In this document: positions 12,665 to 24,859 of the stretch, one piece after another | How positions within the stretch are numbered: the stretch's first letter is position 1 | Layout of the letters: every line of letters starts with the position of its first letter | Assembly: GCA_018398585.1 (NCBI GenBank) | Contig: JAGTTD010000018.1 | Span: 7,571,501 to 7,635,500 of the forward strand | Direction of reading: 5' to 3' | DNA length: 64,000 nt | From: Simmondsia chinensis | Lineage: Eukaryota > Streptophyta > Magnoliopsida > Caryophyllales > Simmondsiaceae | The notes under the pieces: model-generated | The model's database searches: none | Told to the model about the DNA's origin: nothing | Seen by the model: the letters and a program-made list of their open reading frames with translations, nothing else | Translations under genes and position numbers: made by a program

Positions 12665-12673
12665 TATTTTTTA

Positions 12674-13195
12674 GGGTTAGACGCTTTTGAAAATAATAAA
12701 AAGGACCCTAAATTTTTTTAATTATTAAAAAGGCCCCTAAGTTTTTGTCGTATCAATAAAAAAGCCCCAATCAAGCATGACGAAGTTATTTTCCATCGTC
12801 AGAGATGACGTAGCAATTGCTTTTTATTAATGCTATAATAAAATGACCTAAAGTACGCTTCAACTCCCTTATAATTACTTTATTAGCACAAAATTCAAGA
12901 TGCTGTGCTATGCAGAAGCTATCTATTTTCACTTAATTTGTTTGAAAATATAGTTATTAAAGGGTATTTTTGCTATTTTATTGTAGCATTAATAAAAGCA
13001 CATCTGTCACATCAGCTCTGTCAACTAAAAGTGACATCATCACATCATAGAGAAGCTTTTTTATTAATACGACAAAAACTTCGGGGCCTTTTAATTAGTA
13101 CAACAAAAACTCAGGGGTCTTTTTAATAATTCAAAAAGGTCAAGATCCTTTTTATTATTTTTAAAAATATCGGGGTACTAAAATATAAATAACCC
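12674..13195. mobile_element. MITE family 2, first copy
   Basis: About 520 bp with inverted ends (GGGTTATTTATATTTTAGTA on the right, a degenerate form on the left) and inner inverted blocks built on AATAAAAAGGACC and TTTTTGTCGTATTAATAAAA. A second copy with the same order of blocks lies at 45225-45760. The 13126-end open frame inside it is not a gene. Confidence 0.68.
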
Positions 13196-13394
13196 TATTT
13201 TTTACATACCAAAATGTGCTAATTTTCTTTCCCACTGGCAAAGGTGGCAAGTGGGTTTCAAACCCCCACCATGGATGCTAAAAACATTAGCTTATTCCTA
13301 GTTCAGTGCCAAAAATATTTATTAACAGTAGTATAATACCTTTCTTTTTAACTTTGTCAGTACAGTGCTAAAAAAAATTTATATATGCTAGTGT

Positions 13395-14479
13395 TTTTTT
13401 CATGATTCTTCTCATATTTTTTTATCGTTTTCAATTTGATAAATACAAATTAGGAGAGACGGCAGGAGGTGGGTATGGTTGGTACTGGCTCGTGGGGTGG
13501 AGCCAACTTATACTCGTACCTGCCCCCAAATAGTGGTAGGTTTTTCCATCTTCACTGTGCCCATTACCCACTAGACCACAAAAGAATTACTAGAAATATA
13601 AAATCAGATTCAAAAGGACAGATCAATGGAACCAGCAATACCCAAATGCTTCAACACTTGAAATATATGGAGGAATTTTGGAATTCCTTATTGAAATTTC
13701 AACAAAGAAAGAAAGAGTAGTGATAGTATATATAGACCTCCAAAGCGATGGTGATGTACAACAGGGTAAATACTATAACTCATGAAAATCTCAATGCATA
13801 TGCAACGGGTAATAAATATGATAATTGAAGATTGGCCATTAATACAAGATTTGAAAAATATTTAATGCCGTAATTCAGCATTGGGAAATTTTGCAACGAT
13901 AAAAATCAGACAAAATAAATACGCCAGAATAAAAATTACAAATTATGGGGTAGGTTTTTCACTTTAAAATTAAAGCATATCCAATATTTCCCCACACGAC
14001 TCAATTTTAGGTTTTTGAAGGAGAAGAAATTGAGCAAAGAAATCACACTTGATGGTACTAATGTCTTTTGGACTTGAATCAATACATAATAAGTGTATAT
14101 GTCTTGCAACCTTACAAGGTGAATTAGGTCTTGAACATGAAAGGTCATTGTGAAGCACATGTATACCTGTTTCATGTAATTTCATTATTGAGACGTATTC
14201 TGCGAATAGGACTCGTAAGGCCCTTAAAACAACATGAAACCTAGGTTCTCATAAATGCTCTAAAGAGTTAGACCATACTCTCGATAGAGGGCGAGTAACA
14301 CCCCCACATTCCAATAGGTGAATCCATCACATGTGCTGCCCTACACCACCATAATAGGCTATGGACCAATTAAGAGCATTAAGCTCAGCCTTAACATCAT
14401 GGCGAAAACAACTATACTACCATTAGCTCAGATGTGTTCAGTAGAAAACACAATTTACCCAATTCTTGATTTCGTTTGA
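13395..14479. other. Intergenic DNA, no gene seen
   Basis: The open frames here have no recognisable protein. The right part (14180-14480) probably belongs to the 3' untranslated part of the minus-strand copia element, because it directly follows that element's RNase H reading frame. No LTR could be delimited. Confidence 0.5.
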
Positions 14480-14517
14480 CCCATTGAATCCAATTGTTAC
14501 TCGAAGTTAGGTTTCCG

Positions 14518-16630
14518 TCAAGATTGGGTCACAAACACAGGCTTAAGTCCCATTCCCTCCGCTATATCATATATTGCCTTATTAAAAAGGCCTTTAGTTA
14601 GAGGATCAACCAAATTCTTCTCACTGCTTACAAACTTAAGTGAGATTATATTATTCTCTATCAAGTGTCTCCAGACACCATGTCTAAGGCGACTATAGCT
14701 TCGCTTGCCATTATATGATTCCACTCTTCGCCACTCCATTGGCCGCTTGAGAGTCACAATGCATTGAGATTGATGGTGTGGGCATCCACCACAATGGAAT
14801 ATCTCCCATTATATTTCTTAGCCATTAGGCTTCCAAACTTGCTATCTCTAAAGTAATAAATTCATATTCCATGGTTGACTTAGCAATAATGGTTTGTTTA
14901 GAATATTTTAAAGGCACAATAGTATTAGCAGGCATAAAAATATAACTACTTGTTAAATGAATTGCATCATTATCACACCCCCAATTAGCACCACAATACC
15001 CCTCTAATATGGCAGGGAATTTCTTATAATATAAACCCCAATCCATAGTACCTCTTAAGTACCTTAAGAATCCAATTAAAGCATTACAGTGCTCATTATT
15101 AGGATAATGGGTATAATGGCACAATTTGATAACGACATATGCTATATTAGGACGAGTATAGTTCATCAAGAACATAACACTCTCAATTATTTTTGCATAT
15201 CCAACCTGTGACATACTGTCACCTCTATTCTTTTTTAGGTGAACACTAAGATCATATGGGGTCTTAACCGGTATGTCATCAAAGCGACCAAAAGTTTTAA
15301 TGATTTTCTCCATATAGTGAGATTGACTAAGAGTCAAACCCTCATGAGTTCTAGTAAGTTTTACGCGGAGTATCACATCAGCTTCTCCTAAGTCTTTCAT
15401 ATCAAAACATGAATTTGAAAGAGAATTTGTGGCATTAACAACATTCACATTTGTACCAAAAATAAGTATATCATCAACATATAAACAAATAATCACACAA
15501 CCATTCTCATCACATTTAGAATATAAACATGCATCAGCATTGTTAACGATAAATCTATGTGTTACAAATGTATTATTAAATTTTTGATGTCATTGTTTAG
15601 GAGCTTATTTAGGACCATATAAGGATTTTATGAATTTACAAACTTTGTTTTCCATTCCAGGAATTAGAAAATCCTTCTAGTTGTTCCATGTAAATTTCTT
15701 TCTTGAGGTCCCCATTCAAGAAAGCAGTTTTGACATCCATTTGGTATACTACACGATAATGAATAGAGGCAATTGCTATCAAAGCTCTAATAGTAGCTAT
15801 CTTAGTTACAGGCAAGCAGGTGTTGGAAAATTCTATTCCATATTTTTGGGTAAACCCTTTAGCCACTAACCTGGATTTAAACTTATCAACATACCCATCA
15901 AATCTTAGCTTCTTCCTAAATACCCATTTAGACCTAATTGGTTTGCATCCTCTAGGAAGATCAACTAAATTCCATGTTTAATTACTAATTATTGAGTCCA
16001 ATTCACTGTTTATATCAGCTCTCCAGAAAGGCGCATTTATGGATTTATAACCTTGTCATAAGTCTTAGGATCTTCTTTTATTGTGAATGCATTAACAAAA
16101 TATTCATCAAAACTAGCATATTCAGATATGAAAGTGATACTAAAGTATGGTCCAAAGTTGGTCTCAGTTCTTGGCCTTTCACTCCTCCTAAGTTGTTTAA
16201 CTTCATTTTTAGGAGGAGATAGGTATTGAAGACATAGGGGCAATTGGTAGTAGGCAAAGACACTTTCATAGAAAAATATGTTCAAAAAATTCAGCATCTC
16301 TAAATTCTATGATACTATTAAGTCTAGGAGATGATTCATTTTTCGGCATGAATCTATATGAAGTACTATAGCTTGCATAACCAATAAATATAGCATCTTC
16401 TCTTTTGGGCATATTTTACTTCTTTTAAATTCAAAAAGACCTACTTTAGTTGTACAACCCACACTTTAGGTAATTTAGGTTAGGGGCATAACCTTTCCAC
16501 AATTCATATGAAGTTTTGTTTAATTTTTTATGAGGGATCCTATTAAGCACATGACAAGCAGATAATATTGCTTCTCCCCACATACTCGTTGGTAGGCTAG
16601 AACTAATAAGCATGGAATTCATCATTTCCT
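14518..16630 (-). pseudogene. E1 pol fragment: integrase end, reverse transcriptase, RNase H (broken)
   Basis: Integrase C-terminal residues around 16500-16600 include LISSSLPTSMWGEA and VLNRIPHKK. The RT segment at 15866-15636 has AKGFTQKYGIEF and MDVKTAFLNGDL. The following segment at 15496-14825 has the copia RT active-site block CLYVDDILIFG and continues to RNase H. The tail at 14757-14518 has the NLVDPLTKGL block typical of the copia RNase H end. Several stops and frameshifts split the frame, for example near 14820 and 15500-15640. No functional product is expected. Confidence 0.85.
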
Positions 16631-16633
16631 TAA

Positions 16634-16804
16634 TATTAAAGGAGAAATTTTAGGGTTAGAAGTAATGTCTTTTCTACCCTCACACCTAGTTTAGAGCCTA
16701 AATGCTACTTTGTCTTTATGCTTTCTTGTGCGCTCTATATAAAGAGCTCTTGTATGTATTTCTCATTATTTAATAAGAATCATTTTCTTTATTGCTTCTT
16801 CACA
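16634..16804 (+). repeat. 5' LTR of E2
   Basis: 171 bp, the same length as the right copy. It contains a CTATATAAAGAG TATA-like box about 75 bp before the end and finishes in CA directly before the primer-binding site. Confidence 0.82.
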
Positions 16805-16965
16805 TGGTATCAGAGCTGTTTTAAGATACCCTTTTTTTTTTAATTCCTGTTTATTCTTTTTTGTTACTAGTTCTCTATTCTTTTTTTCAATAAACATTTT
16901 TTTCTTTTGAGATATCAATTTAATCTATGACAGCTAATAAATCTCAACTCTCTCCCTCCCCCACT

Positions 16966-16967
<2 letters not shown>

Positions 16968-16996
<29 letters not shown>
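16968..16996. repeat. Poly-C run
   Basis: A run of about 29 C residues in the 5' leader of E2, a few bases before the first gag-frame ATG at 17000. Length is probably variable or subject to assembly error. Confidence 0.8.
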
Positions 16997-16999
<3 letters not shown>

Positions 17000-19900
17000 A
17001 TGTTTGTTGTGCCCCCCACCAGTAACGATCCTGGCTTTTTCCATGCCGATGGTCGTTCGGGAGGGCGGCCGACACCTTCACCCTTGGATAGGACTTATCT
17101 ACACCATATTGGATCCCTAACCTCAAGCCTATTCCTCAATGGACTCACGAATGTTGATGTCGCCATCTTCAATATGTCATCAGCTTCCATGAGACCAAAA
17201 TTTTCTCAATTTTTTGGCTCGGGCATCCCTAGTTGTCTACCCCCCTTTCCCTTACTGTCAGAAACCACCATCCCAAACCCCACGGGAAGCATGCACAGTG
17301 GCACGCTCTCTCATGGGTTCGGATTCTCTGGGCTGGCCACCACTCCCGGTGGTCCAGTCATGTCTGGGCAGGGAATAATCGGTGGTGCAGGCAGCCTTCC
17401 CCATTCCGGTCCCATGACCGGTGGTGGGGAGCTCCAATTTAATAATCCCCTCCCTTCCCCCTTTTTAGAAAGCCCTAATTACTACAATACTAATCCCCTA
17501 CTTCTCTCTCTTTCAAGTATAACAAATATTGTTACCATCAAACTTGAAAACACAACTAATTATCCCGCATGGAGGGAACAATTTTTCATGCTTCTCATTG
17601 CTCATCAATTAAAGGGATACATAGACGAGACTCATCCCTCCTCACCCGCCTCTATAACATACCCTCCTAAACACTAAAATTGGGTTAGATCAGATCAATG
17701 CCTTTACTCATGTATTGTTGCATTCCTTTCTCATTCACTAATTAATGACATTGTCCACCAACCCACTTCAAAAACCATGTGGGATGCCCTTGTCAAACAA
17801 TTTAGGGATTATTCACTAGCTAAGGAATTTAAACTAAGAAACCTTGTTGTCAACATTCGTAAAGATGGCATGACCATGGAAGCATACCTTTCTGAATTAA
17901 AATCTGTAGCTGATGACTTAGTTGCCATAGACTCTCCCATTTCAAATAGAGAATTAGTTCATTATGCCCTGTCTGGACTCCCAATTGAATTTTCTTCCTT
18001 TGGAACTTTAGCTCGAAACACGTTCCCTACATCCGATTTTGAAAGACTTAAAACCGCCCTTCTAAATGAAGAAGGGGCCCAAAATCAATATCAAGGATGG
18101 ACCCTCCTAACCAAATTCATGCTCCAGTTGCTGCAGGTACAAGTAATCCAGGATCCAATCCCAATGGTGGTGGCCGCGAATGAGGTAAAAAGGGCCGCAA
18201 CCATGGTCGCCATGGTAATCGAGGGGGCCGCTCTGGTGGACAAAATCAACAGCATCAATCAGACCACCATGGTCCGCCACAACCTCCTCACCATCCGCCC
18301 AAATATCGACCTCCCAATCCTCCCATGACTAACACGCCCGACATTCTAGGCCTTGTTCCCCAATTTTGCCAAATCTGCACCCAAACTGGTCACAGTGCTA
18401 TCTCATGTCCTCGGCGCTTTGACCAGACCATTTTCTCGAATCCTTCTCCTTCTTTTACTACCATGACACTTAGTGACACTCAAGACTATAGCTGGTACCC
18501 AGACTTAGGCACCTCCAACCACATGACTCCCAACTCAGGTATCTTCTATAATCCTCTTTCCTATCCTCTTTCCTATCTTGGTCATAAAAATGTTTTAGTT
18601 GGAGATGGTGCATTACTTTTAGTTTCACATGTAGGTTCTTCCACTATTAAAACCAGAACTAAAATTTTATAACTCAAAGATGTTATGGTTGTCCCCCAAC
18701 TAACACATAACCTTCTATGTATTAAACGATTTTGTTATGACAATAACTGCTATGTTGAATTTTACTCAATTTTTTTCCCCTGTAAAGGACAAGGCTAAGG
18801 GGATCCAACTATATAGCTTCTCGCCCCACTCATTTGGTCTAGTTGTGCAAACCCACACCGGTGATCTTGGGCATCGTTGTTTAGGTCATTTAGGTTGTCC
18901 CACTATGGATGTTTTATGTAATTGCAAACTCATACCTAGTTCTCATTTTTTCTAGGCTTTGTCAAATGTGTTGCTTGTGCATGTCCCATCATTTACCTTT
19001 TCAACGTGCTTTACATTTATTTACTCCTCTATTGCATTTAATTCATTCCGATGTACGGCAATAACCGATATCATCTACTTCTTGTGACAAATATTATGTC
19101 ACATTTGTCTATGATTTTACACGTTTCACTTGGTTATATCTAATGTAACATAAATATGAATTTTTGCGATTTTAGAAACATTTAAAACCCTAGTTGAAAA
19201 TCAATTTTTCACAAAAAAAATCAAAGAGAATTTGACCAAAAATGCATGAACTCTTTATGTCGACAACATGGTATTCATTTCTGACTTTCGTGTCCGAATA
19301 TCCCATAACAAAATGGGATGGTGGAACGAAAACATCGGCACATTGTTTAAACAGTGGGAACACTGCTTCTTTAATCTAAACTACCTTATACATTTTAGGA
19401 TGATGCAGCATGTACCACTTGCTTCCTGTCTCGGTTCTACAAAACAACTCCACTTTTGAAAAGCTTTTTAACAAACAACCGAACTACTCTAGTTTTTGTG
19501 TTTTCGAATGCCTTTGTTACCCTAACCTCACACCACATGCCCCACATAAGTTGGCCCCTAGGTCCAGTCCTTGCATCATGGCCCCTAGTTGTCTTGACCC
19601 CAACACTGGTAAATCTATGTCAATCGCTATGTTCAATTTGATGAAACTAAAGTTCCCTATCTCGATCTAGTTAACCCCAATATCCCAACACCCAAGACCA
19701 CTGTGACCATAGTTGACCTACCTCTTCCTATTCCCCTCCACACTTAGGTGGCTTCCATGATGCTGGTGGACCTAACCTAGGCCCCAACCCCTTGCACATA
19801 GGGGTGTAATCGAGTCAAGCCAAGCGGAGTGGAGCCGCGCCGAGTATCTCAATATTTGATTCGAACTCGATTAACTACTCGGGTACTCGAACTCGATTCG

Positions 19901-22186
19901 AGTAGTTAATTTTGCTCGAGCTCGAACTCGATTAACTATTCGAGTACTCGACTCAACTCGAGTACTCATTTATTGTGCATATGAACATTCAACAAATTAG
20001 CTCCTTTATAATATTATTTCATACACTCGAACACTAGTTATACTCATTTGGATACTCAATTATTGTCCACACTATATTTTAACATATACAGTCATAAATC
20101 ACCTATATATTAATAGTAAATATGCATCAAAACCTAAGTTTCAAAAAATACAAGTTCTTTTACTCCACCACAAATGTAACATTTCATCGTTTACAAGGAA
20201 TTCAATCTTCTTTCTTCCATCCTACTATTAATGTCACAAGTCATCCATTTCAAAAGAAAATAATACACAAGAACTACTTCATACGAGTTGAGTACCAATT
20301 CGAGTATCGAGTTGAGTATTTAATCGAGTAACTAGTTGAGTATTTAATCGAGTATCGAATCGAGTATTTAATTGAGTATCGAGCCGAATAGTTCACTACT
20401 TGACTCATACTCGTTTATTAATCGAGTATCTTTTGATACTCGAACTCGAACTCGATTAGTACGAGTTCGAGTCGAGTTTTATTTGAACTACTCACGAGTT
20501 ACTCGCAAGCAGCTCGGATTGTTTACACCCCTACTTGCACGTCCCGACACTGCAGCCCCAGTCACCTACACATCCCTTGTTGGTCAATGCCAGCCCTCGC
20601 TGCACTGCGGCCCTGGCACACTCACCGACCACCGCTCAGACCAACCGGACCCTCACCCATCCTCTAGGTCACCGTCGGTTAGCTTGACACCAGAACCCCA
20701 TGGCTCCCTTACTGGCTCTCACTTAGCCTCACCCACTTGTTGCCCTAACCCTAGCGTACCCACTACCAGAGCCCCACCGACCAGCCCCACTCCCGGTCAC
20801 CAAATCCGGGTTGCATCTCCTCACCCTCCGCTCGAACAAGGACCCCTTCTCCTCACTTGACCCTGCACCACCTCTGGTGGTCACATTCGTGGTCCCCCTC
20901 GCAAAAGACCTGCAACCTACTATTACAATGTTCGAATTAGTGGATTGCCCATGTGCTGTTCAAAATACTCATCATATGCAAACACGTTTAAAAGATGGAA
21001 TTCGTGAAATCAAACACCCCTTCTCCCTCTCTTCAATTACTGTGATTCAAGAACCTACATGTTACTCACAGGCTATAAAGAATCCCAAATGGTAGGAAGT
21101 AACGGCTAATGAATTTAATGCCCTTCTCCAAAATAAGACATGGGAATTTTTTCCTTGTGATCCAACTAAGAACCTTGTAGGAAGTACTTGAAAGTATATG
21201 GTAAAATATAAAGTGGATGGATATGTGGATCACTTGTTGCTCAAGGATTTCACCAACGTGAAGGAATTGACTTCAAGGAGACCTTTAGTCTTGTTGTAAA
21301 GCCCTCTACAATCCGATTTATTCTTTCCCTCGCTATAGCTAAGCTTGACATATCCGCCAACTGGATGCTAAAAATGCTTTCCTACATGTTCTCTTAAAGA
21401 AAAAGGTTTATATGTGTCAACCTAAGGGAATTATTCTCCCAAATTTCCAAACCATGTATTGCGTAAAGCCCTCTACAGACTCAAGCAAGCGCCTAGGGCC
21501 TGGTTCCACTGTTTTAGCACTTTTCTTTATAGTCTTGGTTTCAAGTGTTGTCTTGTCGATCCATCTCTATTCTTATTCCATAACTCTAGTAACATTATAT
21601 GTCTCTTACTTTATGTTGATGACATAATTATCACAGGATCCAACCCCCATCCTTAGACACACTAATTCAATATCTCTCAACTCAATTTGCAATGAAGGAT
21701 CTAGGTCCCCTCCATTACTTCCTAAGAATAGAAGCCAAACGAACCACTAAAAGACTTTTTCTCTCCCAACACAAATACACAATCAATCTTCCCACTAAAC
21801 ATCAAATGCACGAGGCCAAACCAATAAAAACATCCCTACCCACCCGAACTTATCTTTCTCTAATGATGACCCGACATGATATATGCTATGCTGTTAATAT
21901 TATTTCCCAGTTTACACATGCTCCTAGAACAAGTCATTGGCAAGTCTTGAAGCGGATCCTCAAGTACCTCAAAAGTACCCCCAACCATGGATTATCCATC
22001 CTCCTTGGTTCTTGTACCTCAATAGTAGTGTACGCGGATGCCAATTGGGGACGTTATCCTGACACTTGGCGATCCACCACTGGCTATATTCTGTTTCTTG
22101 GACCCAATCTCATCTCTTGGCACGCCAAGAAACAAGCCACAGTCTCCAAATCCTGTATTGAATCTGAATACCGTATTATTGCATAG
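17000..22186 (+). pseudogene. E2 gag-pol remains
   Basis: 17000-17677 holds a Pro/Gly-rich N-terminus and the copia gag start (KLENTTNYPAWREQFF). 17777-18328 continues gag. 18325-18672 has the CCHC knuckle (CQICTQTGHSAISC) and a degenerate protease site (DLGTSNHM). Integrase (about 18850-19680) is badly decayed. A MITE then interrupts. RT follows from about 21060, with QAPRAWF and LLYVDDIIITGS near 21490-21640, then RNase H at 21692-22186 up to the second MITE. The RNase H end resumes at 22804-23025. Numerous stops and frameshifts make it non-functional. Confidence 0.85.
19799..20533. mobile_element. hAT MITE, CTCGA-palindrome family, copy 1 (inside E2)
   Basis: 735 bp with termini TAGGGGTGTAAT and GTTTACACCCCTA. 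It is flanked by CTTGCACA (19791-19798) and CTTGCACG (20534-20541), a 7/8 match for the 8-bp target duplication diagnostic of hAT. Both ends are packed with ACTCGAACTCGA-type repeats that can pair with each other. The AT-rich centre is shared with the copy at 35025. It has no transposase. Confidence 0.85.
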
Positions 22187-22213
22187 GCCGCTATTGAAAG
22201 TGATTGGTACGGT

Positions 22214-22790
22214 TAGGGGTGTAAACGAATCAAACATTCAATGAACTACTCGGGTTCAAAATTGATTAGGGCTTGTTTGTGTTCATTATAAGGACTCGTT
22301 AGCTTATCGAGCCGAGTTCGAGCAGGCTTGTTGAGCTTAAGGAGTCCAGTTCAAAAAGAGGGGTGCTCGGCTCGTTAATGTTCGTGAACAGTTTGATAAG
22401 AGCTCATTAAGGGGCTTGATAAGAACTCGTTAAAGGCTCTTTAAGGGCTCATAAACAGTTGGTATTGGTTCAAAAATGGTTCGATAATAACCTGAAAAGC
22501 TCGGCTTAGTAGCGAGCTTGGCTTGATAGCAAGCTCGACTAGGCTTGGAGCTCAATTGGGCTCGATAACAAGCTCGACTCGGCTCAATAGTGTGCTCGAC
22601 TCGGCTCGATAAGCCTAACGAGCGGAGCCGCACCGAGTATCCAATGCACTAAAATATTATCGAATTGAGTTGGAACAAGGGTTTGAAATGCTTGATCAAA
22701 GCTCAGCTCAAACTTGAGCTCGATAAGCCTTATCAAACTCGAGTTCAAACAAGGGGGTGCTCGATTAAGCTCGACTCGTTCACACCCTTA
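22214..22790. mobile_element. hAT MITE, related family (inside E2 RNase H)
   Basis: 577 bp with termini TAGGGGTGTAAACGA and TCGTTCACACCCTTA. Flanks are GGTACGGT (22206-22213) and GGTATGGT (22791-22798), a 7/8 target duplication. The interior is full of GAGCTCG / GGCTCGA words rather than the AT-rich centre of the 19799 copy. It splits the RNase H frame of E2. Confidence 0.85.
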
Positions 22791-23086
22791 GGTATGGTAT
22801 ATCGTGGATGACATCGGCCTTCGTCACTCTAGTCCAATCATTATATATTGTGATAATGTCTCCGCCTCTTATCTTGCATCCAACCTCATCTCTAACGATC
22901 ATAGCAAACACATTGACATTGATTTCCATTATGTAAGAGAAAAATTCTCAAAGGTGATCTCTAATTTCCTTACACTCCCACAACCAAACAAATTGCCGAT
23001 ATTTTCACCAAAGGGCTCACTGTAGAGCCCTTCCACTTCCACAACACGCTCTCCGCTCATATTGAAAGGCCCTATTCAAGGAGAAA

Positions 23087-23257
23087 TATTAGGCAATAAA
23101 TTTTAGGGTTAGAAGTAATGTCTCTTCTACCCCTTACACTTCGTTTAGGGCCCAAGGTTTACTTTTTCTTTATGCTTTCTTGAGTGTTTCATATAAAGAG
23201 CTACTACATGTACTTCTCATCATTCAACAAGAATCATTTTCTTTATTGCTTGTCACA
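23087..23257 (+). repeat. 3' LTR of E2
   Basis: 171 bp, starting after a purine-rich AAGGAGAAA stretch and ending GTCACA before the CTTAG flank. It shares the TTTTAGGGTTAGAAGTAATG block and the TATAAAGAGCT block with the left LTR. Confidence 0.82.
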
Positions 23258-23289
23258 CTTAGGATTTTTATTTTTTTCTTTCTGCTATT

Positions 23290-24581
23290 CCATTTTGTTG
23301 GGATGTTAATTCATGAATTATTCCATTTCTTTCACTATACTTTTTGAGTAAGGTGATGTCATATTCTCCCTCTCTATCCGACCTAACTTACTTGATTTTT
23401 CAATCTAGTTGGTTTTCAACTTCTGCCTTATATTTGATGAAGATTTCCTCGGTCTCATCTTTAGAACTCGAAAGATAGACCTTAGTAAATCTAGAGTAAT
23501 TCATTAATAAATGTAATATAATACCTTTTACCACCTCTGCTCATGATATTCTTAAAGTCTCCTAGGTCACTATGTATGAGTTCAAGAAGACTAGATGTTC
23601 TTTCAACCAATTTATTAAAGGGTTTCTTTGTGTGTTTGGCCTCAACACAAATTTCACATTTAGTGAAATTAGTTTGACTAAAATTAGGGATCAAATTCAT
23701 TTGTTTAAGTCTTTTAATTGAGTTGATATTTACATGTCCAAGCCTAGTATGTCACAAATCTATTGATTCAACAATAAAAGCGGAAGTAGTACTAGTTTTA
23801 TTCATCACATCCACTTGAACATCCAATACAAATAAAACCCTGTTACAAAAACCCTTCCCCACAAAGGTTGTACTTTTTGTGATAGCTAATTTATCTGGCT
23901 CAAAGGATAGTCTAAAACTGTCTTTGTTTAACAAATCACCAGAAATTAAGTTTCTACATAAATCAGGAATATGCAACATATTTTGTAAAGAAATTTTTTT
24001 TCCGAAATTGAGTTTAAGAAGAACCTTTCCTTTTCCGTGCACTGGAACTGAACTGGAATTTCCAATGAAAACACATCCCTCGCATCTGCCTTCTCACATT
24101 GCTAGAACAGGTCCTTGTTGGTGCATATATGCCTCGTGGCCCCTATATCTACTATCCACTCGATCATGTTCCCTATCATGTTCACCTTTGAGACCATAGC
24201 TAAAAATATGTTCTCGTCCTTGCTGATTTTGGCTTGGGGTTTGTATTCTTTGAGCTTGCTTGGTCCCAATCCTTTCTTACAGTCTCTCAAAGTATGTTCA
24301 TTCTTGCCACAAGTCCAACATGTTCCTTTGATCCTTTTCAAGCATTCATCAAGGTTGTTCATCGGCCTTTACCCACGAAACTGATCTTGTCCTTTACAAG
24401 AACCACCTATGGGAAGGTTGGGTCGTCCTTTGTTCTTGGGCTTTTTGTACCTGCCATTTTTCCCTGCGCTTTTTCGCTCTACAAGGTTAGCATTCAAAGA
24501 TGACTTGTCACCCGTCATATTTGCACAGCATGCCACCGAGCACCATTCAAAACACATAGGAACACTTTCTAAGTTGCTCAA
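23290..24581 (-). pseudogene. E1 gag-protease-integrase fragment (broken)
   Basis: Minus strand. 24581-24369 is the basic gag C-terminus. 24362-24102 has a CCHC knuckle (CWTCGKNEHTLRDC) and a protease-like WIVDIGATRHIC block. 24042-23752 corresponds to the region between protease and GAG-pre-integrase (MLHIPDLCRNLIS). 23700-23491 has the integrase zinc-binding tail and the catalytic-domain start (IHSDLGDF). The frame continues with stops to about 23290, where the downstream E2 insertion at 23257 cuts it. Confidence 0.84.
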
Positions 24582-24859
24582 CTATTGACTCTAACTCTAT
24601 AGCATAAAAAATAAAACCATACGAATCAGACACGAAATACCTAACTCAAAACTAAGAAATCAAATACCATGCCACCACCTACGATAACTTGAATCCCGCA
24701 CGCCATTCCAAGCTGGCCTCATAACCTTTAGGTTATTGGTGAATTTCATGGCACGGCAACAATCTTTACTTCTTTGGGTTAAGTCTGTTTACTTGGCTTA
24801 TATATTTCTAGCATTCTAAAGTCTTTTACATATGAGTAATCAGGATATGATATCTATTG

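Larger units (their letters stand above)
11222..13394. mobile_element. Palindromic element with long inverted arms, right arm split by two MITEs
   Basis: The block at 11222-11410 (including a TTTAGCACTG motif and a TTTGAAACCCACTTG motif) recurs as its reverse complement at 13394-13196. The inward continuation 11400-11560 recurs inverted at 12289-12150. The right arm is therefore interrupted exactly by 12290-13195, which holds two MITEs. Without them the arms are about 340 bp and the spacer about 600 bp. No coding frame is seen. The element class is not known to me; a MITE or foldback transposon is most likely. Confidence 0.65.
16634..23257 (+). mobile_element. Ty1/copia element E2 nested in E1
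   Basis: Two 171-bp LTRs (16634-16804 and 23087-23257) start TATTA and end TTCACA/GTCACA. Flanks are CTTAA (16629-16633) and CTTAG (23258-23262), a 4/5 match for a 5-bp target duplication. A primer-binding site TGGTATCAGAGCTG follows the left LTR (16805-16818). The polypurine stretch AAGGAGAAA precedes the right LTR. The LTRs are visibly diverged (roughly 80-85% identical by eye), so the insertion is old. Two hAT MITEs sit inside at 19799-20533 and 22214-22790. Confidence 0.88.
14480..24600 (-). mobile_element. Old Ty1/copia element (E1), minus strand, interrupted by E2
   Basis: Read on the minus strand, the domains come in copia order: gag C-terminus and CCHC knuckle (24581-24270), protease (near 24150), GAG-pre-integrase (24042-23752), integrase (23700-23290). 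Then comes a 6.6-kb plus-strand insertion, the rest of integrase (16630-16450), reverse transcriptase (15866-14825) and the RNase H tail (14757-14518). Reading across the insertion restores the integrase order (AERK, then an LKEMMN-like stretch). Stops and frameshifts are frequent. LTRs were not recognised on either side, so true ends are unknown. Confidence 0.82.

Noticed and set aside
17233..17442. Alternative frame in the E2 gag region
   Set aside because: The overlapping frame 17000-17677 carries the recognisable gag start (NYPAWREQFF); this one does not.
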